DNA of 64,000 bases from contig JAILON010000106.1 in assembly GCA_024690865.1 (NCBI GenBank), forward strand, positions 1 to 64,000. The letters are read 5' to 3'. The notes under the pieces were generated by a model. That model had not been told where the DNA came from. It ran no database searches and saw only the letters and a program-made list of their open reading frames with translations. A program made the position numbers and the translations under genes. Every line of letters begins with the position of its first letter. The stretch's first letter is position 1. This document shows positions 48,229 through 57,879 of this stretch, one piece after another. Source of the DNA: Treponema sp. (GTDB lineage Bacteria > Spirochaetota > Spirochaetia > Treponematales > Treponemataceae).

Positions 48229-48701
48229 ACACGGGACCGCTCGCATCCATCGCACACATCATGAAGGACCGGGGACGGCCCCCCGCGGAAATCTACGGAA
48301 CCCTGCTGGGCCTCTTCCTTGGAACGCCCTACGTCTGGGGCGGCTCCAGCATACTGGGCACGGACTGCTCGGGATGCGTCTCGACCTGCCTTTCGCATGC
48401 GCTGGGACATCCACTCAGGACCACGGCAGACGGACTGTACCGGGAGCACTTCACGAGGAACGCCGGCAGGGTGGAAGAACTGGAAGGGAAGATCGGAGCC
48501 GCCTTCTTCCTGGACAAGACCGGCAGGGCCGTTCACGTCGCGGGCTACATGGGCACGGGCCTGTTCGCCAACGCATCCAGCATAGAGCGGGACAGGCGGA
48601 CCATGCCCCGCCGCCTGGACGAGCTTTTGTCCATGTACAGTGACTTCGTTCCACGGCTCCGCACGCTGGAAGGAAAAACCGGCAGGGAGGCTGACCGATG
48701 A
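48225..48701 (+). CDS. NlpC/P60-like cysteine peptidase (putative endolysin)
   Basis: GTPYVWGGSSILGTDCSGCVSTCLS...GRAVHVAGYMG; ATGA overlap with upstream gene. Confidence 0.85.
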   Translation: MNTGPLASIAHIMKDRGRPPAEIYGTLLGLFLGTPYVWGGSSILGTDCSGCVSTCLSHALGHPLRTTADGLYREHFTRNAGRVEELEGKIGAAFFLDKTGRAVHVAGYMGTGLFANASSIERDRRTMPRRLDELLSMYSDFVPRLRTLEGKTGREADR

Positions 48702-49339
48702 AAGGAAGCGTATACGAGGGAGGGATTTCCTCCTGCCTGGGCTACCTTGCCAAGCGGGCGGTCCTGCTGGCGGCGAAGCTCCTGGGCTTCAAAGGCTTCT
48801 GCCTGTTCCTTGCCACCGCGCTCCTGGGACTTGGCAGGATTGGAGAGGACGTCTGGCTGACCCTGGCCATAACGCTCGTGTGCAGCGCGAGCGGAATCCG
48901 CGTGCTGGATTCCTTCAAGGAAGGGACGGACGCGCTGGATGCAAAAAACGCAATCGCGGCCCGGCTGGGAGGCCCCGCCGCCAAAGAGGAGGTATCCTAT
49001 GAAACATCTTGGAAAGGCAATCCTATTGCCGCTGCTGGCTGGACTGCTCCTGCACTGCCCTGCCCCGGCGGAAGCCGCGGCCCGGAAGAAGGCCCCGGTA
49101 CGTCCGGAACAACTGGCACGCGGCCCGGCACCTGGTTCGGCACGCCCGGAACGCAACAAGGCTCAGGCGGCACGCGGCCGGGAGGCGTCGGCGGCCAGTC
49201 CGGCACAAGCGGAGCAGCAGAACGCGCCGCATCCCGCAGGGGAGCAAGAGCCAGTTCCGCCGCCGCAAAGGGACAGGGAAAAAGAGGCCGGCAGCGGATC
49301 CGCGCCATCCTTGAAGAGGCCGTCCAACAGGACGGCTGA
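48698..49339 (+). CDS. Putative two-TM holin-like protein with Gly/Ser/Thr-rich tail
   Basis: CLGYLAKRAVLLAAKLLGFKGFCLFLATALLGLGRIGEDVWLTLAITLVCSASGI; ATGA overlap. Confidence 0.6.
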   Translation: MKGSVYEGGISSCLGYLAKRAVLLAAKLLGFKGFCLFLATALLGLGRIGEDVWLTLAITLVCSASGIRVLDSFKEGTDALDAKNAIAARLGGPAAKEEVSYETSWKGNPIAAAGWTAPALPCPGGSRGPEEGPGTSGTTGTRPGTWFGTPGTQQGSGGTRPGGVGGQSGTSGAAERAASRRGARASSAAAKGQGKRGRQRIRAILEEAVQQDG

Positions 49340-49553
49340 CGGCCTGGACCTTGACGCGCTGGAAGAGGAGCTGGGGAGGATTCTGGACGAAAGCGTCCAG
49401 GAAGCCCTTGCGAAACAGCGCACGTCGTTTGAACGCGACTACTCCCGCCTCTGGGACTCTCGGAGCTTCTGGAGGCGCGCCGCAATCGGAGAAGGCGGAG
49501 CCATTGTGGCCTGCCTCCTTGGAGGAATCTTCATCTGGAACCTGGCGAAATAG
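48999..49553 (+). CDS. Putative spanin-like protein: signal sequence, Pro/Ala/Gln-rich region, C-terminal TM; overlaps previous gene by 341 bp
   Basis: RBS GAGGAGGT; MKHLGKAILLPLLAGLLLHCPAPAEA; C-term GGAIVACLLGGIFIWNLAK. Confidence 0.6.
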   Translation: MKHLGKAILLPLLAGLLLHCPAPAEAAARKKAPVRPEQLARGPAPGSARPERNKAQAARGREASAASPAQAEQQNAPHPAGEQEPVPPPQRDREKEAGSGSAPSLKRPSNRTADGLDLDALEEELGRILDESVQEALAKQRTSFERDYSRLWDSRSFWRRAAIGEGGAIVACLLGGIFIWNLAK

Positions 49554-49581
49554 CCGGGCCATGTAAAAAACACACAGTGCA

Positions 49582-49616
49582 GGGCGGGCCCGTCTGTTGG
49601 CGGGTCCGCCTTTTTT
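49582..49616 (+). terminator. Rho-independent terminator after the lysis cassette
   Basis: GGGCGGGCCCG-loop-CGGGTCCGCC-TTTTTT. Confidence 0.85.
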
Positions 49617-49620
49617 CGTC

Positions 49621-50490
49621 CTACGCCCCCGCACTCCCGTAGTGCCTGAGCCCGAACTTCCAGAACGACCAGGCGGCAGTCCCGGCTATGAGCGCGACGA
49701 GGGGCGGGGCATAGCACAGGGCCGGATGCCCCACGCTCTTCCCCAAAAGGAGGGCGACCGGGTAGTAGCCGGTAAAGGCATAGGGGACGACGAAGGTCAG
49801 GATTGCCTGCATCCCCGTGGAGTAAATCGGGAGCGGGTAGTCCGTATAGTTCTTGAGCCCGTAGTTGTTGTTCGTCAGCAGGGAGACGATTTCCTCGCTC
49901 TTTATGGTCCAGAAGCTTACCGTGCCCGTGAAAACCGTGATGGCGGAAAATATCACGAACGCAGAAAGCATGTTCAGCGCATACAGGACAAGGGATGTGG
50001 CCGTCCACGCAATCGGAAGCCTGCCCATGCTGTAGAGCCAGAATCCCAGCGAAAGGACAAGGCGCGGTATGAAGGTGTACTGGAACTGCTGCAGGACCAT
50101 GTACAGGAGGGGGCTGATGGGCCGGGTCAGGTACAGGTCGAACTTTCCCGTCCGCACAAGCTCGCCCATGTCCTTCATCGGGCTCCAGAAGAAAAAGCAG
50201 CTGAAGCTGTAGCTGACCCAGCTTGTCGTAAACATGAAGAGGACTTCGTATTTGCTCCATCCGGCGATGCTTTCAAAGTTGTGGAAGATGACCATGAAGC
50301 CCGCGAAATATACGCCGATGAGGATCGTGTTGGCAATCAGCTCGAACAGGAGCGCGCCGTGGTAGGCCATCTTCCCCTTCACGTATATCACAACGAAATG
50401 CCGGTAGATCCGAGCCAGTTGCAAAAGCCGGTTGCAGCCGCACCGGCCCACGGGTTCTTTTTGAAACCGCCCTATTTTGAACAGGTTCAT
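49621..50490 (-). CDS. ABC-2 type permease
   Basis: GELVRTGKFDLYLTRPISPLLYMVLQQF; paired with second permease and ATPase. Confidence 0.85.
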   Translation of the reverse strand: MNLFKIGRFQKEPVGRCGCNRLLQLARIYRHFVVIYVKGKMAYHGALLFELIANTILIGVYFAGFMVIFHNFESIAGWSKYEVLFMFTTSWVSYSFSCFFFWSPMKDMGELVRTGKFDLYLTRPISPLLYMVLQQFQYTFIPRLVLSLGFWLYSMGRLPIAWTATSLVLYALNMLSAFVIFSAITVFTGTVSFWTIKSEEIVSLLTNNNYGLKNYTDYPLPIYSTGMQAILTFVVPYAFTGYYPVALLLGKSVGHPALCYAPPLVALIAGTAAWSFWKFGLRHYGSAGA

Positions 50491-50492
50491 GC

Positions 50493-51284
50493 TCAGCCTC
50501 CTTGGACGACGAGTTTCTTTGTTCCGGTTTTCCATGTCACTTTCATCAGGACGAACAAAAATGCGAGCCAGAAGACCTGCACCGCAAGCTTTGAGACGAT
50601 GCTTTTCCCGTCCATCGGAAGGGTGATGATGCTAACGGGAATCTCATAGATTGCCCGGAAGGGAAGGAACGAGTTCAGCTTCCTGAGGGCATCCGGGAAC
50701 ATCGCGGCGGGAATCCACGAGCCGGACAGGAGCTTGTAGATTGCGCCCAGAAGCATGTTCAGCGGCCAGGTCACGATGAGCCAGAAAGCCATGAGCCCGA
50801 GTATGAGCGAATAGAGGAACTGTATCAGATACGCGAGCACGACGGAAATCAGGGCGAACGGCAGCTGCGGCGGGCAGCAGAGGGGACTCCCGAAAAAGAG
50901 CGCGGAAACGAGCGCGAGGGGAAGGCCGTAGAGCAGGAGCCGTACCGCGCTCTTCCCGACGTGCCTGGCAAAGACCATCGCGCCAAAACCTATGGGCCGT
51001 ATGAGCTGCACCGCGATGTCCCCGCTCTGAATCTGGCTGTTTATCCACTGCACCGCATCGCACTCGATGAAGGTGGAAATGATGGTCGCCACAATCACGT
51101 AGCGGAGCGTGTCCTCCCTGCCCATCGCAAGGCCCGCCGCCGTCTGCGAGGAAAAGAGCGCGGACCATAGGCAGAACTGCATGTACAGGTAGATTATCCG
51201 GGACAGGAAGGTTGCCCAGATGGAACTCCGGTACGCAAGGTGCTCCTTTATCCCGATGCACATATAGTCAATATACTTCCGCAT
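50493..51284 (-). CDS. ABC-2 type permease
   Basis: INSQIQSGDIAVQLIRPIGFGAMVFARHVGKSAVRLLLYG. Confidence 0.85.
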   Translation of the reverse strand: MRKYIDYMCIGIKEHLAYRSSIWATFLSRIIYLYMQFCLWSALFSSQTAAGLAMGREDTLRYVIVATIISTFIECDAVQWINSQIQSGDIAVQLIRPIGFGAMVFARHVGKSAVRLLLYGLPLALVSALFFGSPLCCPPQLPFALISVVLAYLIQFLYSLILGLMAFWLIVTWPLNMLLGAIYKLLSGSWIPAAMFPDALRKLNSFLPFRAIYEIPVSIITLPMDGKSIVSKLAVQVFWLAFLFVLMKVTWKTGTKKLVVQGG

Positions 51285-52050
51285 TGACAGCCTCCTGCGG
51301 CCCGGCCATTCCGTTCAGGTAAATCTGCTTGATGATGTCCTCAAGGTCCGTCGTCCGGTAGCGTTCCTTCAGGGCACCCAGAGTCCCGTCGTACAGAAGG
51401 CTTCCTTTGTCGATTATCAGCATCTTCTCGCAGAGGGTCTCAAGGTCGGAAACATCGTGGGTCGTGAGGATGACCGTCGTGTGCCGCTCGCGGTTCACCG
51501 CGAGGATGAAGTTCCGTATCCGCTCCTTGGAAAGCACGTCGATTCCGATTGTCGGCTCGTCCAGAAAGAGGATGCCGGGATTGTGCAGGAGAGATGCGGC
51601 AAGGTCGGCCTTCATCCGCTGGCCCAGGCTCAAAAGGCGCGGCGGCTGCCCGATGAACTCGTCCAGCCCCAGGATATCCGAAAAAAGCTCCATGTTCTCC
51701 CTGTACACCGCGTCGGGAACGCCGTACATGTCCTTGAAAAGGCGCAACGTGTCCAGCACGGGTATGTCCCAGCAGAGGACGCTCTTCTGCCCGAACACGA
51801 TTCCGATTCCGAGCATGATTTTCCTGCGGTCCTTGGGATAGCTCAGGCCGTTTATGGAAACGCTCCCGCCGTCCGGGGTGAGGATGCCCGTGAGCATCTT
51901 TATCGTCGTGGACTTGCCCGCCCCGTTCGGGCCGACGAATCCGACGATTTCCCCGTCCGGGATCGAGAAGGAGATGCCGTTCACGGCGGTCTTGTAGACC
52001 TTCCGTTTGAGCCGGTAGTTTTTGGTCAAATTGCTCGCGGTCACTGCCAT
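51268..52050 (-). CDS. ABC transporter ATP-binding protein
   Basis: GFVGPNGAGKSTTIKMLTGIL, LSLGQRMKADLAASLLHNPGILFLDEPTIGID. Confidence 0.95.
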   Translation of the reverse strand: MAVTASNLTKNYRLKRKVYKTAVNGISFSIPDGEIVGFVGPNGAGKSTTIKMLTGILTPDGGSVSINGLSYPKDRRKIMLGIGIVFGQKSVLCWDIPVLDTLRLFKDMYGVPDAVYRENMELFSDILGLDEFIGQPPRLLSLGQRMKADLAASLLHNPGILFLDEPTIGIDVLSKERIRNFILAVNRERHTTVILTTHDVSDLETLCEKMLIIDKGSLLYDGTLGALKERYRTTDLEDIIKQIYLNGMAGPQEAVNAEVY

Positions 52051-52315
52051 GGCATGAACCTCCTCTTGCAGCGTTTGTGAAGATGCCATATACTAGCAGA
52101 AAAGTGGCAATTGGTAAAATTGAATTATTTGAACGGTACCATCATAAAATTCGATGGTAGAAAACGGATGTGCCGGCACCAGCAGGGGGAACCGAAGACA
52201 GCGGCACCAACAGGGGAAACGCAGGTGGCATCATGGACGCGGCACGACGGATTTCCCGACCGTGGCGCGAATCTGCCTGCAACAGAACGAAACGAGCGGC
52301 ATGGAGGAAGGGAAC

Positions 52316-53200
52316 ATGAACATTTTCCAGCTGGAGACATTCCTAAAGATTGCGGAGACCAAAAGCTTCACGGCCGCGGGGAACATCCTGGGCTACGCGC
52401 AGTCAACGGTCACCACCCAGATAAAACAGCTTGAGGACGAGCTGGGCTGCCTCCTGTTCGAGCGATTGGGGAAATCCATCGTGCTGACGGCGGAAGGCGA
52501 AAAGCTGTGTGGCTACGCGGAAAAGATGCTCCAGCTCAAGCGGGAAATCTTTCTGGAAGTTCCCTCATCCAAGGAGCCTGCGGGAATCATAAAGCTCGGT
52601 GTCTCGGAATCCCTCTGCTACGAGCAGTTCCCGAAGCTGCTTTTGAAATACCGCAAGAAATACCCCAAGGTTGACATTCTGATTCAGTTCATAACCCACG
52701 AGACGATTCCCGCCATGCTCAAAAACGGCGCGCTCGACCTGGTGTATACGCTCAACCCGCTCATCGAGAACCCGGAGCTGACCCTCATTGAGAAAAAGCG
52801 GGAGTTCCTGGGCTTCTTCGCAAGTCCCGCCCACCCGCTCGCAGAAAAAAGCGGCGTGACCGAAAAGGACCTGCAGGACGTGCCGCTCCTGCTGACTTCC
52901 CACAACTGCAACTTCCGCGCCATGCTTCTGGAGGATTTGAAGAGACATTCGCTCGTCCCGTCGGTCGCGCTGGAAACGAGCAGCAAGGAAATCCTGAAGC
53001 AGTTCGCGGCGAACCAGCTCGGTGTCGCCTTCATGCCGGAAATGGCGGCACGGGCAGAGCTGAAGGCGCGGAAGCTCAGGCAGCTCGACTGGAAGGGAAC
53101 GGACTTCCCGATTTACTCGCAGCTTTTGATTTACAAGGGAAAGAGCCTCAGCAAGGCAATCGACGCGCTCGTAAAGATGATAGCCGGCGGAAAGGACTGA
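52316..53200 (+). CDS. LysR family transcriptional regulator
   Basis: MNIFQLETFLKIAETKSFTAAGNILGYAQSTVTTQIKQLEDELGCLLFER. Confidence 0.96.
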   Translation: MNIFQLETFLKIAETKSFTAAGNILGYAQSTVTTQIKQLEDELGCLLFERLGKSIVLTAEGEKLCGYAEKMLQLKREIFLEVPSSKEPAGIIKLGVSESLCYEQFPKLLLKYRKKYPKVDILIQFITHETIPAMLKNGALDLVYTLNPLIENPELTLIEKKREFLGFFASPAHPLAEKSGVTEKDLQDVPLLLTSHNCNFRAMLLEDLKRHSLVPSVALETSSKEILKQFAANQLGVAFMPEMAARAELKARKLRQLDWKGTDFPIYSQLLIYKGKSLSKAIDALVKMIAGGKD

Positions 53201-53343
53201 CGGCAAGGCCGGGACAATGCGTGTTCCCGCACTGCCCAGAACGGCTTCCCGGCCCAGCGAAAGCTAGCAAGAGTCCTGAAGATGTGATAGAGTTATGAGG
53301 CAGTTTCAAGAAGCCCTCGCGGCTTCACCGCAAGGAGAAAACA

Positions 53344-54933
53344 ATGGCGATTATGGAAAGGCCAAAGGTAACGGCCCTGGATGATGGCGGAAAGTACTGG
53401 GAACATGAGTACGAGGATTTCTACCTGAAGGCCTATGTCCCTGCTTCAAAGATTGACGGCAGCGTGAACAATTATACGTTCAAGCAGCCTTTGCTCACAA
53501 TCTTTGAAGAAACAAGACAGACCAAGGATGAAGCCATTGCGTTCGCGAATAAAAATGGCTTTGCGGAAATTGCGTCGGCGTATGACTCGTCGGTTCTGTT
53601 TGTGTATCCCACATGCAGCGGCGGATGGGAAAACGCGACGGAAAAACTGTACGCATCTTTTATCGCGGAAGTAAAGATGACGCCGGAATACAAAGACGGC
53701 ATCACGGAATATACCGATTTTTTCACGCACGAGTTCATGGGCTATTCAATCCGCGGGGCAATTTTCCGCGCAGACATTTACAGCTACGGAAAATCCGCGG
53801 ATTTCGTCGCGAAAAAGCTTCTGAAAAAGATCGACGGGGTATACCTGTGGGGCCCCGGTGAAATTACCCCAGCGATGTGCTCAATGGAAAGACTGAGCGT
53901 GATTCCCCAGATTGAGCGGAAAGATATCGCGATTATCAGCGTCGGAAATTCCGAGGGCATAAACGCGGCTTTTAAGGACTGCCAGCATGTGCTCGTCAAA
54001 GATAAAGCTGACTACAAAGCCGATTACGAAAACTTCGTATGGAAATACAAGATCTGGTGCGGGGTCCAGCAGATTGAGCCGGACTTCAAGACTCTGGACA
54101 TGACGGAAGAGGCCTCGTGTGCGGAAGTAAAGACTTCAAAGGACAACAAGGCCGTCAAAACCCAGACGCACAGAATCGGTTATTTTGCATACTACAACAA
54201 CACTCTTTTTAAGGACGGCCCCGTTCCTCTTTTGCTGGGATTCCATGGCGGCGGAGACTCCTCCATGTATCTTACCTACGTTGCCGAATGGTGGGAAATT
54301 TGCCACCGCTACGGTTTCTTGTTCGTCTCGCTGGAAAACCATCAGTTCATTCCCGCTACCGAAGTCGCGGAGCTTATCGAAGAATTGAAAAAGAAATACA
54401 GCATCGATGAAAAACGCATCTATGCCACGGGGTTCTCTATGGGAAGCTGCAAAACCTGGGAGCTGTATCAGGAATACCCGGAAATCTTTGCGGGCCTGGC
54501 ACCTGTCAGCGCGATGTTCCCGGTGCGGAACAATTTTCTGTCCCAGTCAAACAGCGGAAGGCTGAACAGGGACGTTCCCGTCCCCTTGTTTTATTCCGGC
54601 GGTGAATGTTCCTTCGTCACGGAATTGCCCTGCAAGGACGAAAGCGGCTTGGAACGGATACAATACATTGCGGAGGTAAACAAGCTGAAGGCAAAGTTCG
54701 ATATTACTTTCGCAGAAAAAGACACATGGCCGGACCCAATCTGGGGCGTCGGCGGCGAAACAGTGGAAGTAGTTCACGACGATTCCAGGGACAGCGACCT
54801 GACGATTCAGTATTACGAAAGCGAGGACGGAATTTGCAGGACCGCGTTTGCCAGCGTGAGCGGCCAGGTGCATGAATGCCGCCATCATTCCTGCGAGGAA
54901 GCCTGGAAATTCATTTCCAGATTCTCCAAATAG
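53344..54933 (+). CDS. Alpha/beta hydrolase (esterase-like)
   Basis: [33 protein letters not shown] (GxSxG-type nucleophile elbow). Confidence 0.85.
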   Translation: MAIMERPKVTALDDGGKYWEHEYEDFYLKAYVPASKIDGSVNNYTFKQPLLTIFEETRQTKDEAIAFANKNGFAEIASAYDSSVLFVYPTCSGGWENATEKLYASFIAEVKMTPEYKDGITEYTDFFTHEFMGYSIRGAIFRADIYSYGKSADFVAKKLLKKIDGVYLWGPGEITPAMCSMERLSVIPQIERKDIAIISVGNSEGINAAFKDCQHVLVKDKADYKADYENFVWKYKIWCGVQQIEPDFKTLDMTEEASCAEVKTSKDNKAVKTQTHRIGYFAYYNNTLFKDGPVPLLLGFHGGGDSSMYLTYVAEWWEICHRYGFLFVSLENHQFIPATEVAELIEELKKKYSIDEKRIYATGFSMGSCKTWELYQEYPEIFAGLAPVSAMFPVRNNFLSQSNSGRLNRDVPVPLFYSGGECSFVTELPCKDESGLERIQYIAEVNKLKAKFDITFAEKDTWPDPIWGVGGETVEVVHDDSRDSDLTIQYYESEDGICRTAFASVSGQVHECRHHSCEEAWKFISRFSK

Positions 54934-55017
54934 TGCCGCCCCCCGGCCCGTGTACAGGCTCCCGCCCTGTGCACCGCCCCCGCCAGCCGTTCCGCACGGC
55001 TCGCCCTGTGCCGGTCG

Positions 55018-55809
55018 TCAGTGCTGCTCCCCGGCTTTATAGCAGATTACGCTGTCGGCCTGGCTGTACTGCTTGCCAGCTTCCAGCGCGAAGGGATGCT
55101 GCATGTCCACGCCGCCGAACCACTTGTAGGGGCGGTCGTTTTCCGTCCTGCCCTCGCATATCTCGACAGCCCCCTGCCTGAGGCAGCGCATCAGCGATAT
55201 GTCGTCAAAGCCCCGCGCGTGCCCGTGCAGGATATAGTCCGCCTCGTTCTCAAGGAACAGAAGCTTGTCCAAGCTCTGCACGAACTCGTCCATCTTCGGG
55301 CATCCGTCCAGCTGCATCCACAGGTGGTGATTGATGGAATCCCCCGTGAACAGAATCCGCTCCTCTTTGAGCAAAAGGAGAATGCTTCCCTTCGTGTGGC
55401 CGGGAATGTCGTATACCGCAAGGGTCTTCCCTCCCAAGTCCAGCAGGTCGCCGCCCTTGAGGGGCTTGAACGGCGGCATGGACAGGCCGTATTTCTTGCA
55501 GCTCTCCGCGAACTCCAGGATGTTCACAAACTGGGCGGCCAGCTCGTTGTCGGCCGGATTCATGTAGGCTTCCTCAAAATAGATGTTCCCGAATATGTGG
55601 TCGGGGTGTCCGTGCGTGTTCACGACGACGATCGGCTTGTCCGTGATTTCGCGCACGGCCTTGTGGAGGTCGTTGTAGCCGTTCATCGTGTCGATGACGC
55701 AGACCTTCTCCTCGCCGACGACTATATAGCCCGACGCCTCATGCGCCTCATCCATCAGGTAGATATCCGGCCTCAGCTGCGTAATGAACAATTGCTTCGT
55801 GTGGTTCAT
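55018..55809 (-). CDS. MBL-fold metallo-hydrolase
   Basis: VNTHGHPDHIFGN (HxHxDH-type), FTGDSINHH. Confidence 0.9.
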   Translation of the reverse strand: MNHTKQLFITQLRPDIYLMDEAHEASGYIVVGEEKVCVIDTMNGYNDLHKAVREITDKPIVVVNTHGHPDHIFGNIYFEEAYMNPADNELAAQFVNILEFAESCKKYGLSMPPFKPLKGGDLLDLGGKTLAVYDIPGHTKGSILLLLKEERILFTGDSINHHLWMQLDGCPKMDEFVQSLDKLLFLENEADYILHGHARGFDDISLMRCLRQGAVEICEGRTENDRPYKWFGGVDMQHPFALEAGKQYSQADSVICYKAGEQH

Positions 55810-55865
55810 ATTTTCCCTCCTCCCGGTGTCATGACAACGCAGCTTTATACTAGCACAAACCAGAG

Positions 55866-56067
55866 TGCTGTTCAATGATGAACAAAAATTCTACGTAATG
55901 GCACCCCGTCAGCCTGATGTTCACGGAATTCCAGAAGTCCAGAAATATGCACTTTTCCCCCTTCCGATGGTCCAAAAATATGCAAAAAAGCAAGATATGA
56001 CAGTCCAGAAATATGCATTTTTTGAACTTTTGACCGTCCAAAAATATGCATTCCTCTTGAACAGCAT
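55866..56067. repeat. About 200-bp element: four copies of GTCCARAAATATGCA at exact 33-bp period between 10-bp inverted repeats
   Basis: Copies at 55938, 55971, 56004, 56037; TGCTGTTCAA 55866-55875 and TTGAACAGCA 56058-56067. Confidence 0.92.
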
Positions 56068-56170
56068 AATTCCCGCCCCAGCCCCCCGCCTTGTCCGCCC
56101 TACCTATGCCCCGCCTGCCCGACTTTCCTTTTTCGCCCATCCGTGCTACAATTCCCCATGGAGGCTAACA

Positions 56171-56809
56171 ATGAAAAAATGCATCGCGGCCTGTGCCGCA
56201 CTCGCCGTGCTCCTGCTCGCGGCGGCCGCCGGCAGCAGGCGGGACCGGGCGGACGAACTGCGCTTCATACGGAAGAACCAGATACGCTACAAGAACTTCA
56301 ACGGGACACCCAGGAACACCGTCATATTCTACGGCGGCTTCCACGGCACGGGAAACGATTTCGTCTTCCGGCAGGTGGACCCGGAGCACGAGGTCGAAGT
56401 CCAGGCGACCAGCGACGAGGAGTTCTTCATTTCCAAACCCGTCAGGTTCGGCACCCGCTACGTGCTGGAATACTGGTACTGGACCGACAGCGACGAAAAC
56501 TACGAGGGCTTTTCCGCCGCCCGCAACTACCATGAAAACAGCAGCCCCCTGGTCATAGACATCCCCTACGAGCCCGGCTTCTACTACTTCGGCTACTACG
56601 ACGGGCGCCCCTCCATAACGACGGGCGAACTGGTGGAATGGAACAAGAACAGCTCAATCGAAATGAAGCCCGCCGCCCTCAAGAAGGCCATCAGCTGTTA
56701 CCGGGGAACCGAATGGGAGCCGCTGCTTAGGGAAGAATACAGGAAGGCAAAGGAAGAGGCAAAGGAATACAAGGCGCAGCGCAGGGCCAGCAGGAAGGCC
56801 AAGGACTGA
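56171..56809 (+). CDS. Secreted protein of unknown function
   Basis: Signal sequence MKKCIAACAALAVLLLAAAAGS. Confidence 0.7.
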   Translation: MKKCIAACAALAVLLLAAAAGSRRDRADELRFIRKNQIRYKNFNGTPRNTVIFYGGFHGTGNDFVFRQVDPEHEVEVQATSDEEFFISKPVRFGTRYVLEYWYWTDSDENYEGFSAARNYHENSSPLVIDIPYEPGFYYFGYYDGRPSITTGELVEWNKNSSIEMKPAALKKAISCYRGTEWEPLLREEYRKAKEEAKEYKAQRRASRKAKD

Positions 56810-56932
56810 CCCCGCACGGGCGGTGAGGACGCGCGGGGCAACACGTACGCCAGCACACAGGAGCACCGTGAAACACGTACAAGCCGCATGGTGCAACACG
56901 CGGTGCGGGCGCACAGTGCCGGTCGCCGGTGC

Positions 56933-56966
56933 AAAAAAAAGGACCCTGCCCCGAAAGGCAAGGTCC
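56933..56966 (-). terminator. Rho-independent terminator for the OMP gene
   Basis: On minus strand GGACCTTGCC-loop-GGCAGGGTCC-T8. Confidence 0.85.
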
Positions 56967-56988
56967 CCATCATCCAAGCCGCACGGGC

Positions 56989-57810
56989 CTAGAACATATA
57001 CACGTAGTTGAAGCCGAGCGTCAGGCCGCGACGGGTCATGATATCCCAGTCCCAGCTCGTTCCAAGGAACTTCCATTCGCCCTTTGTCGGAGTGAAGTCC
57101 AAGAGGTAGCGCAAGTCGCCCATAATCATATTGTGTGAATCGAACTTGTAGCCGAAGCCAACACCTACGATAGCACCGGGATTGAGCGAGGTCTTGACGT
57201 CCAAGGTATAGGAATCATCGTCATCGTCATCCCTATAGGAAACCTTATCCGTCTGGTTCCCATCATAATACGTAGTGACATTTCCAGATGCTTTGCCACT
57301 GGAAGTGCTGAACGAGCCGACCGGAACGGAAAGGCTCAATCCCGCGAAGGGAGAAATGACCATTCCGCTGCCCACCTCAAAGTCGTAGCCCACCAGGATG
57401 GGGAAGTCTATGGAGTTGTAGGCGATACTGCTCTCATAGTCATATTCAGTTACAACTTTGTTTGTATGAGTAACTCTAGTACCATTAGTATATGTATAGG
57501 TTTCCCATATGTCGGTATCGGAATACTCCGTCTTATAGCCCAAGCGGTTGTGGGAGTAGCCGAACTCCGGCTGGATAAACAGGCCGGGGACCGCGTCAAA
57601 GCTAATCCTTCCTATAATCGCACCGCCTGCCAGGAAGCTCTTGAAGGGCTGGGTAGAGTATGAGTAATTGTCACCACTTGTCATATCACTGGCAAGGCTT
57701 GACCCCAGCCCAAATCCGAAGGTTCCCCTCGCTCCTATTCCAAAATGTACCTGTGCGGAAAGCATACCCGCCGCAAGAAGAGCAAGCGCGGACGCAATCA
57801 ACTTTTTCAT
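56989..57810 (-). CDS. Outer membrane beta-barrel protein
   Basis: Signal MKKLIASALALLAAGMLSAQVHFGIGARG; C-term FNYVYMF aromatic end. Confidence 0.85.
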   Translation of the reverse strand: MKKLIASALALLAAGMLSAQVHFGIGARGTFGFGLGSSLASDMTSGDNYSYSTQPFKSFLAGGAIIGRISFDAVPGLFIQPEFGYSHNRLGYKTEYSDTDIWETYTYTNGTRVTHTNKVVTEYDYESSIAYNSIDFPILVGYDFEVGSGMVISPFAGLSLSVPVGSFSTSSGKASGNVTTYYDGNQTDKVSYRDDDDDDSYTLDVKTSLNPGAIVGVGFGYKFDSHNMIMGDLRYLLDFTPTKGEWKFLGTSWDWDIMTRRGLTLGFNYVYMF

Positions 57811-57850
57811 AAGCTTACAAGCCTCCTTTTGTGCATAACAGCTTTTTTTC

Positions 57851-57879
57851 AATGTAAGGCAACAAATTAGTTTTGTCAA
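57851..57879 (-). promoter_or_regulatory. Putative sigma70 promoter of the OMP gene
   Basis: TTGACA-N17-TACATT on minus strand. Confidence 0.6.

Noticed and set aside
52170-52225. GGCACCARCAGGGGGAA two-copy repeat as a regulatory array
   Set aside because: Only two short imperfect copies; insufficient evidence.
55938-56051. Classical CRISPR array
   Set aside because: Repeat only 15 bp and interval 18 bp, four units, no cas genes in the window; reported instead as an unclassified array.
55865-56170. N-terminal extension of the secreted protein including VQKYA repeats
   Set aside because: A signal peptide starts at 56171, so the extension is more likely non-coding array sequence; not fully excluded.
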